This document shows, in pieces, positions 52,130 to 61,784 of a stretch of DNA of 64,000 nucleotides. The position numbers and the translations under genes are program-made. The stretch spans positions 558,001 through 622,000 of the forward strand of contig NZ_CP054258.1 in assembly GCF_024181585.1 (NCBI RefSeq). The letters run 5' to 3'. This DNA is from Treponema socranskii subsp. buccale (lineage in GTDB: Bacteria > Spirochaetota > Spirochaetia > Treponematales > Treponemataceae). The first letter of the stretch is position 1. The number at the start of each line of letters is the position of its first letter. Below the pieces are notes generated by a model, which did no database searches, was not told where the DNA came from, and was given only the letters and a program-made list of their open reading frames with translations.

Positions 52130-53425
52130 TTATTGTTCGTAACTCGGCTTTGCTCTGTTTGCGATGCGCGTCGGCAGATCGAGAACGGGTGAGTCGCCGG
52201 TGTTTTTTATTTCATCTCTGAGATACGGAATGACTGTCTGTTCTTTTATGAGTTCCCAATCGGCCGGCAGCTTTTCCGGTACGCCGAGCATATCGGTCGG
52301 AGGGGTATTTCTTAAAAGCATTGTTTTGTACAAGGGCAGGATATGTTCGTTTACTTCTTTGATCGAAGAAAAACCGCCTGCGATACCGAATTGATGTATG
52401 TCGAGATTTTGTTTCGCTTTGCGCTCGAGTATGGCGCGCTGGGTTTCCGCGTTTAAAAACCATTCGATAAAATCGTATGCGGCGTTTGCGTGTTTTGCGT
52501 GCTTGGAAATGCCGAGCGTAACGAAGGAATCTTCTATCGGGATTTTATTGTTTTCGTAGATCCAGCGGTAGTCGAGCTGTTCCGATTGTTCGGGCGTGAG
52601 GCTGAAAAGGGCATCGCTTGTAATATATGCGAACAGCGTGCGCCCCGACGTGACGCGTTTGAAGTTCGGCATGGACAGATATTTATACGCAAAATCCTGT
52701 TCGGTTTCGGAAGAAGTGTTTACGGTTTTCGACCAATTTTTGAGATAGGCGATCGCATCGGAAAGTTTGTCGGCGTTCCATGTAAACGACGATTTGTATT
52801 CGCGGAACTGCGCGCCTTTCGCTTTTACCGCAAAATAGAGAAAGCTGTTTCCCGCCTGCGGCACGAATCCCATGCGCGAATATGTGCCGTTTTTATGCAA
52901 TTCGTTGAAAGCGCTTCCCGCTTTTTTTATCTGTTCGATCGACAGCGTATAATTGTCTTCAACCGCAGCCGCGTTTTCCCGAGAAAAGATGACGGCCGGC
53001 AGATTGAAGCTCACCGGCAACAGATAATACGCCTGTCTGATTTTTCCCGCTTCGAGAAGAGGAGGGTAGAAAATCGTGGGGGAGAGACCGCCTCCGTCAA
53101 ATATCGTATCGATAGCTCGAAAATAGCGGCTTGTTTTATCGGTGCGAAGCCACGGCGCGACGACGATATCGGGCGGATTTTTTTCCGTTTTGGAAGTGAT
53201 CGCTTCCGACGGATTTTTTTTATAGACGAGGACGACTTTTTTTTTGTCGTGCGTATCGTTGAAGAGTTCCCCGTATTCGGTAAATTCGGGGATATTCGTC
53301 CATATTGTGATAAGCGTTTCGCGTTTGAGCGAACAGCCCGCAAAAAAGAGGGCAAATAAAAAAAGAAAGCAAACGAGGGGTATGCTTTTTTTATCGCGGC
53401 GGGGAGCGGTCGATTCAAAGGGCAC
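52130..53425 (-). CDS. family 1 (sugar-type) ABC solute-binding lipoprotein
   Basis: Predicted lipoprotein: basic stretch RRDKKS, hydrophobic PLVCFLFLFALFFAGC with lipobox Cys, then an SBP_bac_1-like fold starting ITIWTNIPEFTEYGELFN and later IAYLKNWSKTVN, AYDFIEWFLNAETQRAIL. As I recall it resembles treponemal sugar-binding lipoproteins. No permease or ATPase genes are nearby. GTG 53425 overlaps the end of the aminotransferase gene by 11 nt and has only a weak ribosome site; the frame is open further upstream, so the start is uncertain. Translational coupling to the aminotransferase is likely. Confidence 0.75.
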   Translation of the reverse strand: MPFESTAPRRDKKSIPLVCFLFLFALFFAGCSLKRETLITIWTNIPEFTEYGELFNDTHDKKKVVLVYKKNPSEAITSKTEKNPPDIVVAPWLRTDKTSRYFRAIDTIFDGGGLSPTIFYPPLLEAGKIRQAYYLLPVSFNLPAVIFSRENAAAVEDNYTLSIEQIKKAGSAFNELHKNGTYSRMGFVPQAGNSFLYFAVKAKGAQFREYKSSFTWNADKLSDAIAYLKNWSKTVNTSSETEQDFAYKYLSMPNFKRVTSGRTLFAYITSDALFSLTPEQSEQLDYRWIYENNKIPIEDSFVTLGISKHAKHANAAYDFIEWFLNAETQRAILERKAKQNLDIHQFGIAGGFSSIKEVNEHILPLYKTMLLRNTPPTDMLGVPEKLPADWELIKEQTVIPYLRDEIKNTGDSPVLDLPTRIANRAKPSYEQ

Positions 53426-54716
53426 GGTACATCTCGTCTGCTGCGGCGTATATGTCGGTATACACCGATTCGATTTTATCTTCATCTATGCTGCTGAATG
53501 CGATGCGGAGCGTACGACTGTCGATCGATACGGTACCGATGCCTTTTTCCGATAACAATTTTTTGCGCAAGGTTTCCGCATCGATGCCGTTGAGGCGTAA
53601 GCTCATAAAATAGCCCGAATTGAACGGCAGCGTTTCGATTGCGTGCGACTTGTGAGAATCCACGAAACGCCTTACGGCGCGGTAACGCGCTTCGAGAATT
53701 TTCCGAAATGCGATTTTTTGCGCTTCGTTTTCTGGGTCGGCATAGGAGTGCATGAGCAGCGACTGAGAAGGAGTTGCGCTGCACGAAACGGAAGAACGTA
53801 TGACACCCATGAGTTTTTTTACAAGCGCATCGCAGTGGTCGTCGTTGAAACTTTTGGAAGCGAAAGTAACGAAGCCGCAGCGGAACCCCCACGCAAAATC
53901 TTCTTTCGTCGGCCCGTCGATTTTTACTGCGAGTACGTTTTCGTGGATGTCCGCGATGTGGGCAAAGAGCGATTGCTCTTCGATATCGTTTTCATAGTTG
54001 AGTCCGAAGTACGCATCGTCGCATATGATTAATAATTTTGCGCCGCCGGAAGCCGCCTCCCGTATGATACGGCAGATTTCTGCGACTTCGTTTTTTGTCG
54101 GGCTGTAACCGGACGGATTTTGCGGAAAATTCAAGAGAAGCCGTACCGAACCGCGGGCGGCCGCTTCTTTTTTGACTGCATTTTCGAGCGCCGTCATATC
54201 GATTTTTTTTCCGTCAAAAAAATTGAATCGATGCAGTTCCGCCCCTCGCCGCGCTTCGGTGATGAGCGCATAGTTGTCCCATGACGGATCCGGCGCAACC
54301 AGCGGTTTCGCCTCGTCTATAAACAGGTCTGCGATATAGGAAATGCCTGCGGTAAGTCCCGGTACGACGACGGGAAGCGATATCTTTTTCGTTTTTAAAA
54401 GCGGGTTTTTATCGATTATCTGTTTTTGCCAAATCGTGCGAAATTCTTTTTGTCCCGCCGTCGGCGCGTACGCGACGAGGGAACGCGCATCGAAGGACGG
54501 AACGCTTTTTTGAACGGACGGAAGAATCGCCGGTATTCCGTGAATGATCGTCATGCCGATCGTCCCGTTCGCTTTGGAGGCGCCCTTTTTCGCTTCTTCG
54601 CTCTGTGCGATTATCCCTTTCGGAAAATACATCCTCAAGCCTTCTTCGGAAAGCAATGCGCCGGCGACGGAATCTGCCAATCGTTCGTTTAATTCTTGTG
54701 CTAAAGGGTTCAACAT
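53415..54716 (-). CDS. class I/II pyridoxal-phosphate aminotransferase
   Basis: 433 residues, fold type I. NFPQNPSGYSP, ICDDAYFGL (Asp/Tyr holding PLP) and VKIDGPTKEDFAWGFRCGFV with the Schiff-base Lys are visible. The specificity is not evident; an aspartate-type enzyme is possible. Start 54716 (MLNPLAQELNE) lies 10 nt after the -10 box, without Shine-Dalgarno; the longer frame upstream would precede transcription. It overlaps the solute-binding gene downstream and is divergent from the MoxR operon. Confidence 0.86.
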   Translation of the reverse strand: MLNPLAQELNERLADSVAGALLSEEGLRMYFPKGIIAQSEEAKKGASKANGTIGMTIIHGIPAILPSVQKSVPSFDARSLVAYAPTAGQKEFRTIWQKQIIDKNPLLKTKKISLPVVVPGLTAGISYIADLFIDEAKPLVAPDPSWDNYALITEARRGAELHRFNFFDGKKIDMTALENAVKKEAAARGSVRLLLNFPQNPSGYSPTKNEVAEICRIIREAASGGAKLLIICDDAYFGLNYENDIEEQSLFAHIADIHENVLAVKIDGPTKEDFAWGFRCGFVTFASKSFNDDHCDALVKKLMGVIRSSVSCSATPSQSLLMHSYADPENEAQKIAFRKILEARYRAVRRFVDSHKSHAIETLPFNSGYFMSLRLNGIDAETLRKKLLSEKGIGTVSIDSRTLRIAFSSIDEDKIESVYTDIYAAADEMYRAL

Positions 54717-54726
54717 GATAAAATAG

Positions 54727-54755
54727 ATTATTCTGAAATACGGTGAGATTGTCAA
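54727..54755 (-). promoter_or_regulatory. promoter of the aminotransferase/solute-binding operon
   Basis: On the minus strand TTGACA, 17 nt, AATAAT, ending 10 nt before the ATG. The plus-strand TATAAT at 54757 may serve moxR. Confidence 0.5.
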
Positions 54756-54789
54756 TTATAATAATGTATGCAGGCTTTGAGGTTGTCAG

Positions 54790-55782
54790 ATGGAAAAACA
54801 CAGTGCGGGCGAAGCAGAACTCGCAGCAAGCCGCGCCCTTATCGAATCGTGCCGTACGGAAGCCCATAAGCGTCTTATCGGTCAGGATGTGCTGTTCGAC
54901 GGTATTATGACGGCTTTTATCGCAGGCGGACACGTGCTGCTCGAAGGCGTGCCCGGACTTGCAAAGACGCTCGCCGTCAAAACCTTTGCGCAAATTTCGG
55001 GATTGGATTTTAAACGCATTCAATTTACGCCCGACTTGCTTCCCGCCGATGTTTCCGGCACGCTTATCTATGAGCAGGGAAAGGGCACTTTTTCCGTGCG
55101 CAAGGGGCCGGTGTTTGCGAACGTCGTGCTCGCCGACGAGATAAATCGCGCAAGTGCGAAAGTGCAGTCCGCCATGCTCGAAGCGATGGAAGAGCGGCAA
55201 GTGACGATCGGCGAAACGTCGTATGCGCTGCCTGAACCGTTTTTCGTACTCGCGACGCAAAACCCTATCGAACAGGAAGGTACGTACAATTTACCCGAAG
55301 CGGAGCTCGATCGCTTTTTGCTGAAGATCGTCGTGCCCTATCCGAAAGCCGAAGAGGAGTTCGCGGTCGTGAAGACGGGAGGTACGGCTTCTTCCGTTCC
55401 CGTTCGGAAAATTTTGAGTTCGAGCGATATCGCCGCGCTTCGAAAATTGCTTTCGAAAATCGTGTGCGACGATGCGCTTATCGAATACATCGTTTCGCTT
55501 ATATCGGTGACTCGTCCTTCTCCCGATAAAAAAGCGTCCGAACACGACATTACGCGCTATATCGCATTCGGCGCTTCTCCGCGCGCAGGGATCGCGCTTT
55601 TACAGTGTGCAAAAGCGGCCGCGCTCTTTCAAGGGCGGTCGTTTGTGCTGCCCGAAGACGTCAAGCTTGCGGCTCCCGCCGTTATGCGTCACCGTCTCGT
55701 GCTATCCTACGAAGCCGCAGCGGATTCCGTCACCGCCGATGAAATCATTTCCCGCATCCTCGATTTCGTTCCGGTTCCCTAG
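54790..55782 (+). CDS. moxR: MoxR-family AAA+ ATPase
   Basis: 330-residue AAA+ chaperone: Walker A GVPGLAKTL near residue 50, Walker B VVLADEINRASAK, sensor 1 FFVLATQNPIEQEGTYNLPE, and arginine-finger region LPEAELDRF. MoxR proteins assist assembly of vWA proteins. It heads a compact operon of six genes with DUF58 and several vWA proteins, the layout of the Bat (aerotolerance) cluster. GAGG stands 7 nt before ATG 54790. Confidence 0.94.
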   Translation: MEKHSAGEAELAASRALIESCRTEAHKRLIGQDVLFDGIMTAFIAGGHVLLEGVPGLAKTLAVKTFAQISGLDFKRIQFTPDLLPADVSGTLIYEQGKGTFSVRKGPVFANVVLADEINRASAKVQSAMLEAMEERQVTIGETSYALPEPFFVLATQNPIEQEGTYNLPEAELDRFLLKIVVPYPKAEEEFAVVKTGGTASSVPVRKILSSSDIAALRKLLSKIVCDDALIEYIVSLISVTRPSPDKKASEHDITRYIAFGASPRAGIALLQCAKAAALFQGRSFVLPEDVKLAAPAVMRHRLVLSYEAAADSVTADEIISRILDFVPVP

Positions 55783-55784
55783 CG

Positions 55785-56681
55785 ATGAAACACCTGCTCG
55801 CCGTCAACAGAGAAACGCTCGCAAAACAGGCGGCGCTGCTCCGTCTTACCGCCGCCTCTCTCGCCGCCGGTTTTAAAACCGGCTCTTTCCGTTCGCTGTT
55901 CCGCGGACAGGGAATCGAATTCAGCGGCGTGCGTGAATATCTTCGCGGCGACGACGTGCGCGCCATCGACTGGAACGTTACCGCGCGCATGGGAAAGCCC
56001 TACGTAAAGCTTTTTGAAGAAGAGAGAGAACTTCAGATCTTTATCGTTGTCGATCGTTCCCGCTCGATGTTTTCCGGCACGGGGAGCAAAACGCGCTACC
56101 GTACCGCAGCCGAAGCGGCCTCTCTCGTCGCGATGGCGGCCGAGATAAACGCGAGCGGTATCGGCGCCGTTTTTTTCGACGGCGACATACAATTTTCATG
56201 CGCTCCCGAAAGCGGTCGGAAGCGGACGATGCTTTTGCTTGCGCGTCTCGATGAAGTCGACGAATACGGCGTCGCCGGTTCCGCACTCAAAAGCGCGCTC
56301 ACGGGTGCGGGGAAATTATTAAAAAAAAGATCGCTCGTCTTTGTCTTTTCCGATTTTCGGACGACAGGATGGATTACATCGCTCGCTTCTCTCGCACAAA
56401 AAAACGACGTCATTGCGGTGCGTATAATCGACGAAAGCGATAATGAATTGCCGGAAATCGGGACGGTGCCCTTTATCGACGGCGAAACGGGTACGCGCCT
56501 CGTGCTTCCGTCTTCTTCGTCAGCCTTTCGAAATGCGTGGAGAAACGATAACCGCCGGAGAGTCGCGCACTGGCAGGAATCCTGTATCCGTCACGGCGCC
56601 GTTCCGCTTACGCTTTCAACCGACGATGAGGTCGTCCGCGTCCTTTCGAATTTTTTTTCGTATAAGGGGCGGGGACAATGA
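55785..56681 (+). CDS. DUF58/vWA domain protein
   Basis: 298 residues, second gene of the Bat-type operon, starting 2 nt after moxR. The DUF58 core GIEFSGVREYLRGDDVRAID is followed by WNVTARMGKPYVKLFEEERE, and a vWA-like MIDAS motif VDRSRSMFSG near residue 90. Such proteins are clients or partners of MoxR; the molecular role is unknown. The 3' end overlaps the next gene by 4 nt. Confidence 0.92.
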   Translation: MKHLLAVNRETLAKQAALLRLTAASLAAGFKTGSFRSLFRGQGIEFSGVREYLRGDDVRAIDWNVTARMGKPYVKLFEEERELQIFIVVDRSRSMFSGTGSKTRYRTAAEAASLVAMAAEINASGIGAVFFDGDIQFSCAPESGRKRTMLLLARLDEVDEYGVAGSALKSALTGAGKLLKKRSLVFVFSDFRTTGWITSLASLAQKNDVIAVRIIDESDNELPEIGTVPFIDGETGTRLVLPSSSSAFRNAWRNDNRRRVAHWQESCIRHGAVPLTLSTDDEVVRVLSNFFSYKGRGQ

Positions 56682-57670
56682 AAAAATTATTAATTCTTTT
56701 TTGCATTACGATATGTGTGTGTGCCGTCGGTTTTACCGAAGACGATACGACGCAGGTCGTCATGCCGAAAACGATCTATGTCGGCGACAGGGCCGAACTC
56801 AGCTACACATTCCGCTCCGCAGTCGATTTTTTTGCGGATATGAACGATAGCATTCTCTCACGAAAAATCCCGCTGAAGTCGCTTCCTTTTGAGACGGATA
56901 CCGACGATTATACGATATTGGACGCGTCGCTTGAGCGGAACGGTCTTCTTTATACGTTTCGGCTTTTTTTTATCCCGTGGAATACCGGCTCCATCGATTT
57001 TCCGATGTTCGATATTTCCGCCGCCGTATACGGAGGCGCGGCGGCTCCCTTTATCATCGATGTACAGAGCGTCGAAGTTTCGTCGATTCTGCAGGATCAG
57101 GACGAAGCTCAGCTGCGCGCAAGTATGGGACCGCTCCTGCTTCCCGGCACGATGTATGCGCTTTATTTTGCGGCTCTCCTTTCGGTTATCCTTTTGATCG
57201 TAATCTTCAGACTCGTCGTAAAACGAGAGTCCGTGCGCGATGCGTATAAGACGTGGAAACTTCTTCGGCTGTATGCCAAAAACGCAAAAGAATTATACCG
57301 CAGCTTAAAACGGCTCGAACGTGCCGGGCAAAAAATCGACGATGCTGAATTCTGTACGGAGCTGCAGCAGCTTATCAGGCGCTACCTCGATTTCCGCTTC
57401 GGTTATCGATTCAGTGCCGTTTCGAGCCCCGCGATCATGGATACGTTTGAAAAGATTATGGCGGACGCGATGTCCGAAAAAACCCAATCCGGTGCCATGT
57501 CGCTTGCGGCGGTTTTGCGCCGTACCGATTACGTGCGTTATGCCCGCGGTTCCATCGATTCGAAAAAGGAACCTGCCGAAGAGTTTGCGGCGGATCTTAA
57601 GGCGGACGAACGCTCGTCCCTTATCAGAATCGTGCGCGATGCCGTCGAACGCTTCGAGGGAGACAATTGA
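56678..57670 (+). CDS. Bat operon membrane protein (DUF4381-like layout)
   Basis: 330 residues: signal peptide (MKKLLILFCITICVCAVGF), an extracytoplasmic domain of about 140 residues rich in beta-type sequence (TIYVGDRAELSYTFRS), one membrane span near residues 165-185 (YALYFAALLSVILLIVIFRL) and a basic, helical cytoplasmic part (LYRSLKRLERAGQKID, LQQLIRRYLDFRFG). This order resembles BatD/DUF4381 partners found in other Bat loci, but the similarity is in layout more than sequence. It overlaps the DUF58 gene by ATGA. Confidence 0.65.
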   Translation: MKKLLILFCITICVCAVGFTEDDTTQVVMPKTIYVGDRAELSYTFRSAVDFFADMNDSILSRKIPLKSLPFETDTDDYTILDASLERNGLLYTFRLFFIPWNTGSIDFPMFDISAAVYGGAAAPFIIDVQSVEVSSILQDQDEAQLRASMGPLLLPGTMYALYFAALLSVILLIVIFRLVVKRESVRDAYKTWKLLRLYAKNAKELYRSLKRLERAGQKIDDAEFCTELQQLIRRYLDFRFGYRFSAVSSPAIMDTFEKIMADAMSEKTQSGAMSLAAVLRRTDYVRYARGSIDSKKEPAEEFAADLKADERSSLIRIVRDAVERFEGDN

Positions 57671-57720
57671 AATGAGTGTATTGAAATTGATAATCGTCGA
57701 TTTTAACCGGAGCGCCGCCT

Positions 57721-58722
57721 ATGCCTGATTTCCGGAATCCCGCGGCATTTTTTTTACTGCTCTTTATTCCCGCTCTTTTTATATTGCGGGCGCTGGGAGT
57801 GTTTACTCGAATCGCGTTTCCGGCGACGCTTGCCGATTGGGGCGGAAAAACGTTCGAGTGGAAAGGGCGGCTGCGCAGTTTCGCTTCTCATGTTTCCCGC
57901 GTTTTCATTGTTGCGGCGTTCATCCTTGTCGTCGCCGCTCTCGCCGATCCGGTCTCTTATCGTCAGGAGCGCGTGTATACGTCGCGAGGGGCGGATATCC
58001 TTTTTGTCGTGGACACGAGTCCTTCCATGGCGGTAAAGGATATCGCAAATATGAGACGTCTCGATGCGGCGCGCCGTGCGATACATACGCTTTCTTCGGA
58101 CAGCGGCGGTACCTCCTTCGGGCTTGTCGCTATGGCGACCGAAGCCGCAATCGTCGTACCTCCCACGACCGACCGTTCCGTGTTTTTTTCGCGGCTCGAT
58201 TCCCTTGCGATCGGGAGTCTCGGCGACGGTACCGCAATCGGTACGGGATTGAGTACGGCGGTCTATCACCTTTCTTCTTCCGCCGCTCCTAAAAAATGCA
58301 TCGTCCTCGTTACCGACGGAGAAAATAACGCCGGTTCGATTCATCCCGAAACTGCAGCCGAACTTGCGGAAAAAAATCATATCGCCGTCTATACGCTCGG
58401 TATAGGTACGAGGGGGGCGGCGCCGCTCGACTACGTCGATCCGAAAACGGGGCGCGTGTATTCGGGGTATCTTCAATCGGATTTCGATTCCGCTCCGCTC
58501 GAACGCATCGCTTCGATTTCCGGCGGAAAATATTACGGTGTGCAGACGATCGGCGATTTGGCGAACGTGCTTTCGTCGATCGGCAGGGAAATGAACGTCG
58601 TGCAGAGCTATCACTTGCGTACCGAAAGCGTCCGCTATTACGACAGATTTATCGTTGCTGCGGTAATTTTATTTGCGTTTGTGTTGTTTATATGCAGGGT
58701 TTATCTGCAGGAGCTCATTTGA
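57721..58722 (+). CDS. batA: vWA membrane protein BatA
   Basis: 333 residues. Two N-terminal membrane segments (about 6-23 and 55-78) flank a cytoplasmic loop, then a vWA domain facing the periplasm with MIDAS VVDTSPSMAVKDI, the Thr in GGTSFGLVAM and VTDGENNAG, and a C-terminal membrane helix (FIVAAVILFAFVLFICRVYL). This is the BatA arrangement of the Bacteroides aerotolerance operon. GGAG precedes the ATG. The stop is one base from the next ATG. Confidence 0.9.
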   Translation: MPDFRNPAAFFLLLFIPALFILRALGVFTRIAFPATLADWGGKTFEWKGRLRSFASHVSRVFIVAAFILVVAALADPVSYRQERVYTSRGADILFVVDTSPSMAVKDIANMRRLDAARRAIHTLSSDSGGTSFGLVAMATEAAIVVPPTTDRSVFFSRLDSLAIGSLGDGTAIGTGLSTAVYHLSSSAAPKKCIVLVTDGENNAGSIHPETAAELAEKNHIAVYTLGIGTRGAAPLDYVDPKTGRVYSGYLQSDFDSAPLERIASISGGKYYGVQTIGDLANVLSSIGREMNVVQSYHLRTESVRYYDRFIVAAVILFAFVLFICRVYLQELI

Positions 58723-58723
58723 T

Positions 58724-60364
58724 ATGGTAATTTCCTGTGAACGTCCCCATGCCCTTTTTTCTCTTGCATTGATCGTGCCGGTAGTGCTTGCCGAAATGCG
58801 CCGATACCGCGGAATTGTCGCGTATTCGAAGCGGATAGTCTCCGTCGATACAAATCTTCAAGGTGTAAAACGCATGCTGAATCTTTCACGCACGCTCGTC
58901 GTTCGGACGCTGCTCAGATGTTTTGCATGGATTATGCTGGTTTTTGCCTATGCGGGATTTTCATGGGGTACTTACGAAGTTCCGGTACAAAAAAGCGGAA
59001 GCGCCGTTTCGTTCGTGTTCGATATTTCATACAGCATGACGGCGGACGATGCGCCGGGAGGATTGACGCGGCTCAAAGCGGCAGCGCGCTATGCGGATAT
59101 GCTGTTATCGCGTATGGAAGGCGTATCCGTTTCGGTCGTTTTGGCAAAGGGCGACGGTATCATCGTCGTTCCGCTTACGGAAGACAGGGCGATCGTGCGC
59201 TCTCTTTTGGAAACGCTTTCACCGAATCTCATGAGCGCTGCCGGCTCGTCGCTCGGCAAAGGCATTGAAGCCGCGTTCCGTTCCTTTCCGCCGGACTCGG
59301 CACAGGCCGAGCGTATTTGGGTTTTTACGGACGGAGATGAAACCGACGGACAGCTTGCCGTTTCTCTCGAATCCTGCGTAAAAGGAGGAGTGCACGTTTC
59401 GCTCGTCGGATTCGGAGGAGAGCAGGGCGTTGAAATAAGCGCCGGCGACGGGAAGACGAAAGTGACGACTTTTCTTCGCTCGGAGCAGATGAAAAAAGCC
59501 GCCGAGCAGGCATCGCTTTACGCGCGGCGTTATAATTCTGCAGCGGCGGTGCGGTATATCGATGCGACGGAAGCGGGATCGGCTCTCGAACTGCTGAAGC
59601 CGCTTCGAAACGAAAGAGCGATTACCGTTTCATACGAAGCGAAACCCGTCGAGCGGTATACTCTTTTTTTAATTTTTGCGATAGCGGCATTCGTGTTGAG
59701 TTTTGCCGTGACGGAATTCGATTTTGAAAATTATCGCAGACTCTTTCATAAAAATCAGGCGGCTGCCGTTTTGCTTTGCGCATCTTCGCTCTTGTTCGTT
59801 TCGTGTACCGACCGGATCGTAAATGCGAAAGAAACTGCGGTAAGTTCTTGGGCGTGGTATCAAAAAAAATATCGAAGCGCGATTGCAGGCTTTTTGCGTG
59901 TCGGAGAAAGAGCTGCCGAAAACGGAGACGCGCTTTCGGAACAATACGCACGGTATAATTTGGCTGCGACTTATATCATGCAGAACGAGTATGCGGCTTC
60001 TCTTTCCTGTTTGAAAGATATTTCGCCGATATCTCCTCCGCAAGTGCGTTTTGCAGCCTATTACAATAAGGGAATTATCGCATATCGGAGCGGTGATTAT
60101 ACCGAAGCTGCGGCATGCTTTCGGGAAGCGCTGAAGATCGACGGTACAAAAACGGCGGCAAAAGAAAATCTTGAAATTGCGTGTCGGCAGCAGGCCGTCA
60201 AAGAAGCGCACGAAAAGGAAACAGAACTCGTGCCGCTTGCGGAAGATACGGATGCGATCAGTGCCGTTGAAAGCGCGATATACCAACGGATACGGGAGAA
60301 CGATCAAAAACAATGGAAAAACAGCGAACATACGGCAGAATCGAATTCTTCCGTCGATTATTAA
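58724..60364 (+). CDS. batB: BatB-type vWA protein fused to a TPR (BatC-like) region
   Basis: About 546 residues. Membrane segments near the N-terminus, then a vWA domain with MIDAS VFDISYSMTADD and WVFTDGDETDGQ, a membrane span near residues 305-325 and, after it, a region with TPR-like repeats (YYNKGIIAYRSGDYTEAAAC, then FREALKIDGTKTAAKENLEI). In other bacteria BatB and the TPR protein BatC are often separate. A second hydrophobic stretch ends in FVSC. ATG 58724 is used since the earlier frame start overlaps batA. Confidence 0.85.
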   Translation: MVISCERPHALFSLALIVPVVLAEMRRYRGIVAYSKRIVSVDTNLQGVKRMLNLSRTLVVRTLLRCFAWIMLVFAYAGFSWGTYEVPVQKSGSAVSFVFDISYSMTADDAPGGLTRLKAAARYADMLLSRMEGVSVSVVLAKGDGIIVVPLTEDRAIVRSLLETLSPNLMSAAGSSLGKGIEAAFRSFPPDSAQAERIWVFTDGDETDGQLAVSLESCVKGGVHVSLVGFGGEQGVEISAGDGKTKVTTFLRSEQMKKAAEQASLYARRYNSAAAVRYIDATEAGSALELLKPLRNERAITVSYEAKPVERYTLFLIFAIAAFVLSFAVTEFDFENYRRLFHKNQAAAVLLCASSLLFVSCTDRIVNAKETAVSSWAWYQKKYRSAIAGFLRVGERAAENGDALSEQYARYNLAATYIMQNEYAASLSCLKDISPISPPQVRFAAYYNKGIIAYRSGDYTEAAACFREALKIDGTKTAAKENLEIACRQQAVKEAHEKETELVPLAEDTDAISAVESAIYQRIRENDQKQWKNSEHTAESNSSVDY

Positions 60365-61746
60365 TTTTATCAATATTTCAGCCGGCGTGCAAAACGGCAG
60401 TTGCGGTATTGTTTTTATTGATTTTTATCGATAACCGTTTTCTCCGCGCTCAAACGTCGACCGATCTGCAAAAACTCCGCGTAACGCCCCCCGTCGGTGC
60501 GCTCTATTCGGGACGCGAATATATGTTTTCTCTCGTTATCCCCGACGTAAAACCGTCTTCCGTACAAGCCGATACTCCGGAAGTGCCCTCCGGCGTCAGC
60601 GTCGTGTCGATGCGCAGGACCGACTATACCGAAGTCGGTATGCAAACGGGAACCGAAGTCGATATTTGGCTTTCGTTCCGCGACGCGCGCATTTATACGC
60701 TTCCTCCTCTGCGCGTGCGCATCAAAGGGCGTCTGTATGAGATTCCGTTTGCCGATGTCAATATCGAACAGAATCCCGCTTCGACTTCTCCGCGCCTGAT
60801 TATTAAATTTGCAAACGGTACGGAGGTATCCGACAATGCGGCAAACGATGAGCCGCTGTTTACGGTGCCTGCCGGTGAAAAAATTTTATTTACGCTGTAT
60901 CTGCAATATGCCGTACAAGTCATACGCTTTTCGTGGCAGGCTCCGAAAGACGCTCTTTTAACGGAGCTGTGGCGATATGAAATCAATGACAGTGCTGCGC
61001 GATCTTCTCTGTTTACGGCGGATCCCATTCCCGTAGCGCTCTTCGAATGGCAGCCGCTCGTAAGCGGAACTACCGCGCTTCCCGACATTGAGCTCAGTAC
61101 AAGCGCATACAGCGGCGCACGCGTAAAGCTGTCGCTTCCTGCTGCCGTAATCCGCGTTGTACCCGCGATTTCCGCCCCTCCCGATGAAAGCGACAGCAAT
61201 GAAAGTTATTTTTCCTATGCGTTTTCCGAAGTCGATAATCCCGAAAGTGAAAATACCGTTCGTGCGGTTTCCGAAGCCGATTGTGAAACGCTTGCACTGC
61301 TTCGGAGCGCCGAGCGGCACGCTTTTTTCCCGTGGAAAGCGGTATCCGCCCGCCGCGCATTTGAAGCGAAGCTGGGGATCACGTCGGGCAAAGCGGAGCC
61401 GAAAACCGCCGTATGCACGCTTTTTGCAGTCTGCGCCGGAGTGCTCGCCTTGTTATGTATCGTATTGTTTGCGGCAAAAAAACGCGCTTTCGCATATACG
61501 GTTTTATGCGGTTTTTGCATCGTCCTTGCGTTTGCCGTCGCTTCGACAATACGCCTTTCGGCCGTATACGGTATTTTTAAGGGAGGAGAAATACGGCTCG
61601 TTCCGGATGAATCGTCCGGCTTCGTTTCTCCGATCGGAAGCGGTGAGCGGGTACGCATCGAAGAAACGGCGGGAAAATGGATGTATATCCAATACGGTAC
61701 GACCGGCGGATGGGTAATTTCATCGTCGGTTGCTCCGATACGGTAG
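60313..61746 (+). CDS. BatD-like membrane protein with C-terminal SH3-type domain
   Basis: 477 residues. N-terminal membrane/signal segment (around 25-45), then a long extracytoplasmic part of beta-rich repeats (LRVTPPVGALYSGREYMFSL), two hydrophobic helices near residues 360-415, and a last domain of about 55 residues that looks like a bacterial SH3 (LVPDESSGFVSPIGSGERVR, then GKWMYIQYGTTGGWVISS). It overlaps the preceding gene by 52 nt, which is long; a later start cannot be excluded. It would complete the Bat operon. Confidence 0.7.
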   Translation: MEKQRTYGRIEFFRRLLILSIFQPACKTAVAVLFLLIFIDNRFLRAQTSTDLQKLRVTPPVGALYSGREYMFSLVIPDVKPSSVQADTPEVPSGVSVVSMRRTDYTEVGMQTGTEVDIWLSFRDARIYTLPPLRVRIKGRLYEIPFADVNIEQNPASTSPRLIIKFANGTEVSDNAANDEPLFTVPAGEKILFTLYLQYAVQVIRFSWQAPKDALLTELWRYEINDSAARSSLFTADPIPVALFEWQPLVSGTTALPDIELSTSAYSGARVKLSLPAAVIRVVPAISAPPDESDSNESYFSYAFSEVDNPESENTVRAVSEADCETLALLRSAERHAFFPWKAVSARRAFEAKLGITSGKAEPKTAVCTLFAVCAGVLALLCIVLFAAKKRAFAYTVLCGFCIVLAFAVASTIRLSAVYGIFKGGEIRLVPDESSGFVSPIGSGERVRIEETAGKWMYIQYGTTGGWVISSSVAPIR

Positions 61747-61784
61747 TTGATTAATAATTAATAATTGATAATGCGGGGGGGCTT

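Noticed and set aside
57672-57728. 18-codon frame between the DUF4381-like gene and batA
   Set aside because: It overlaps the batA ribosome site and start; too short and without support.
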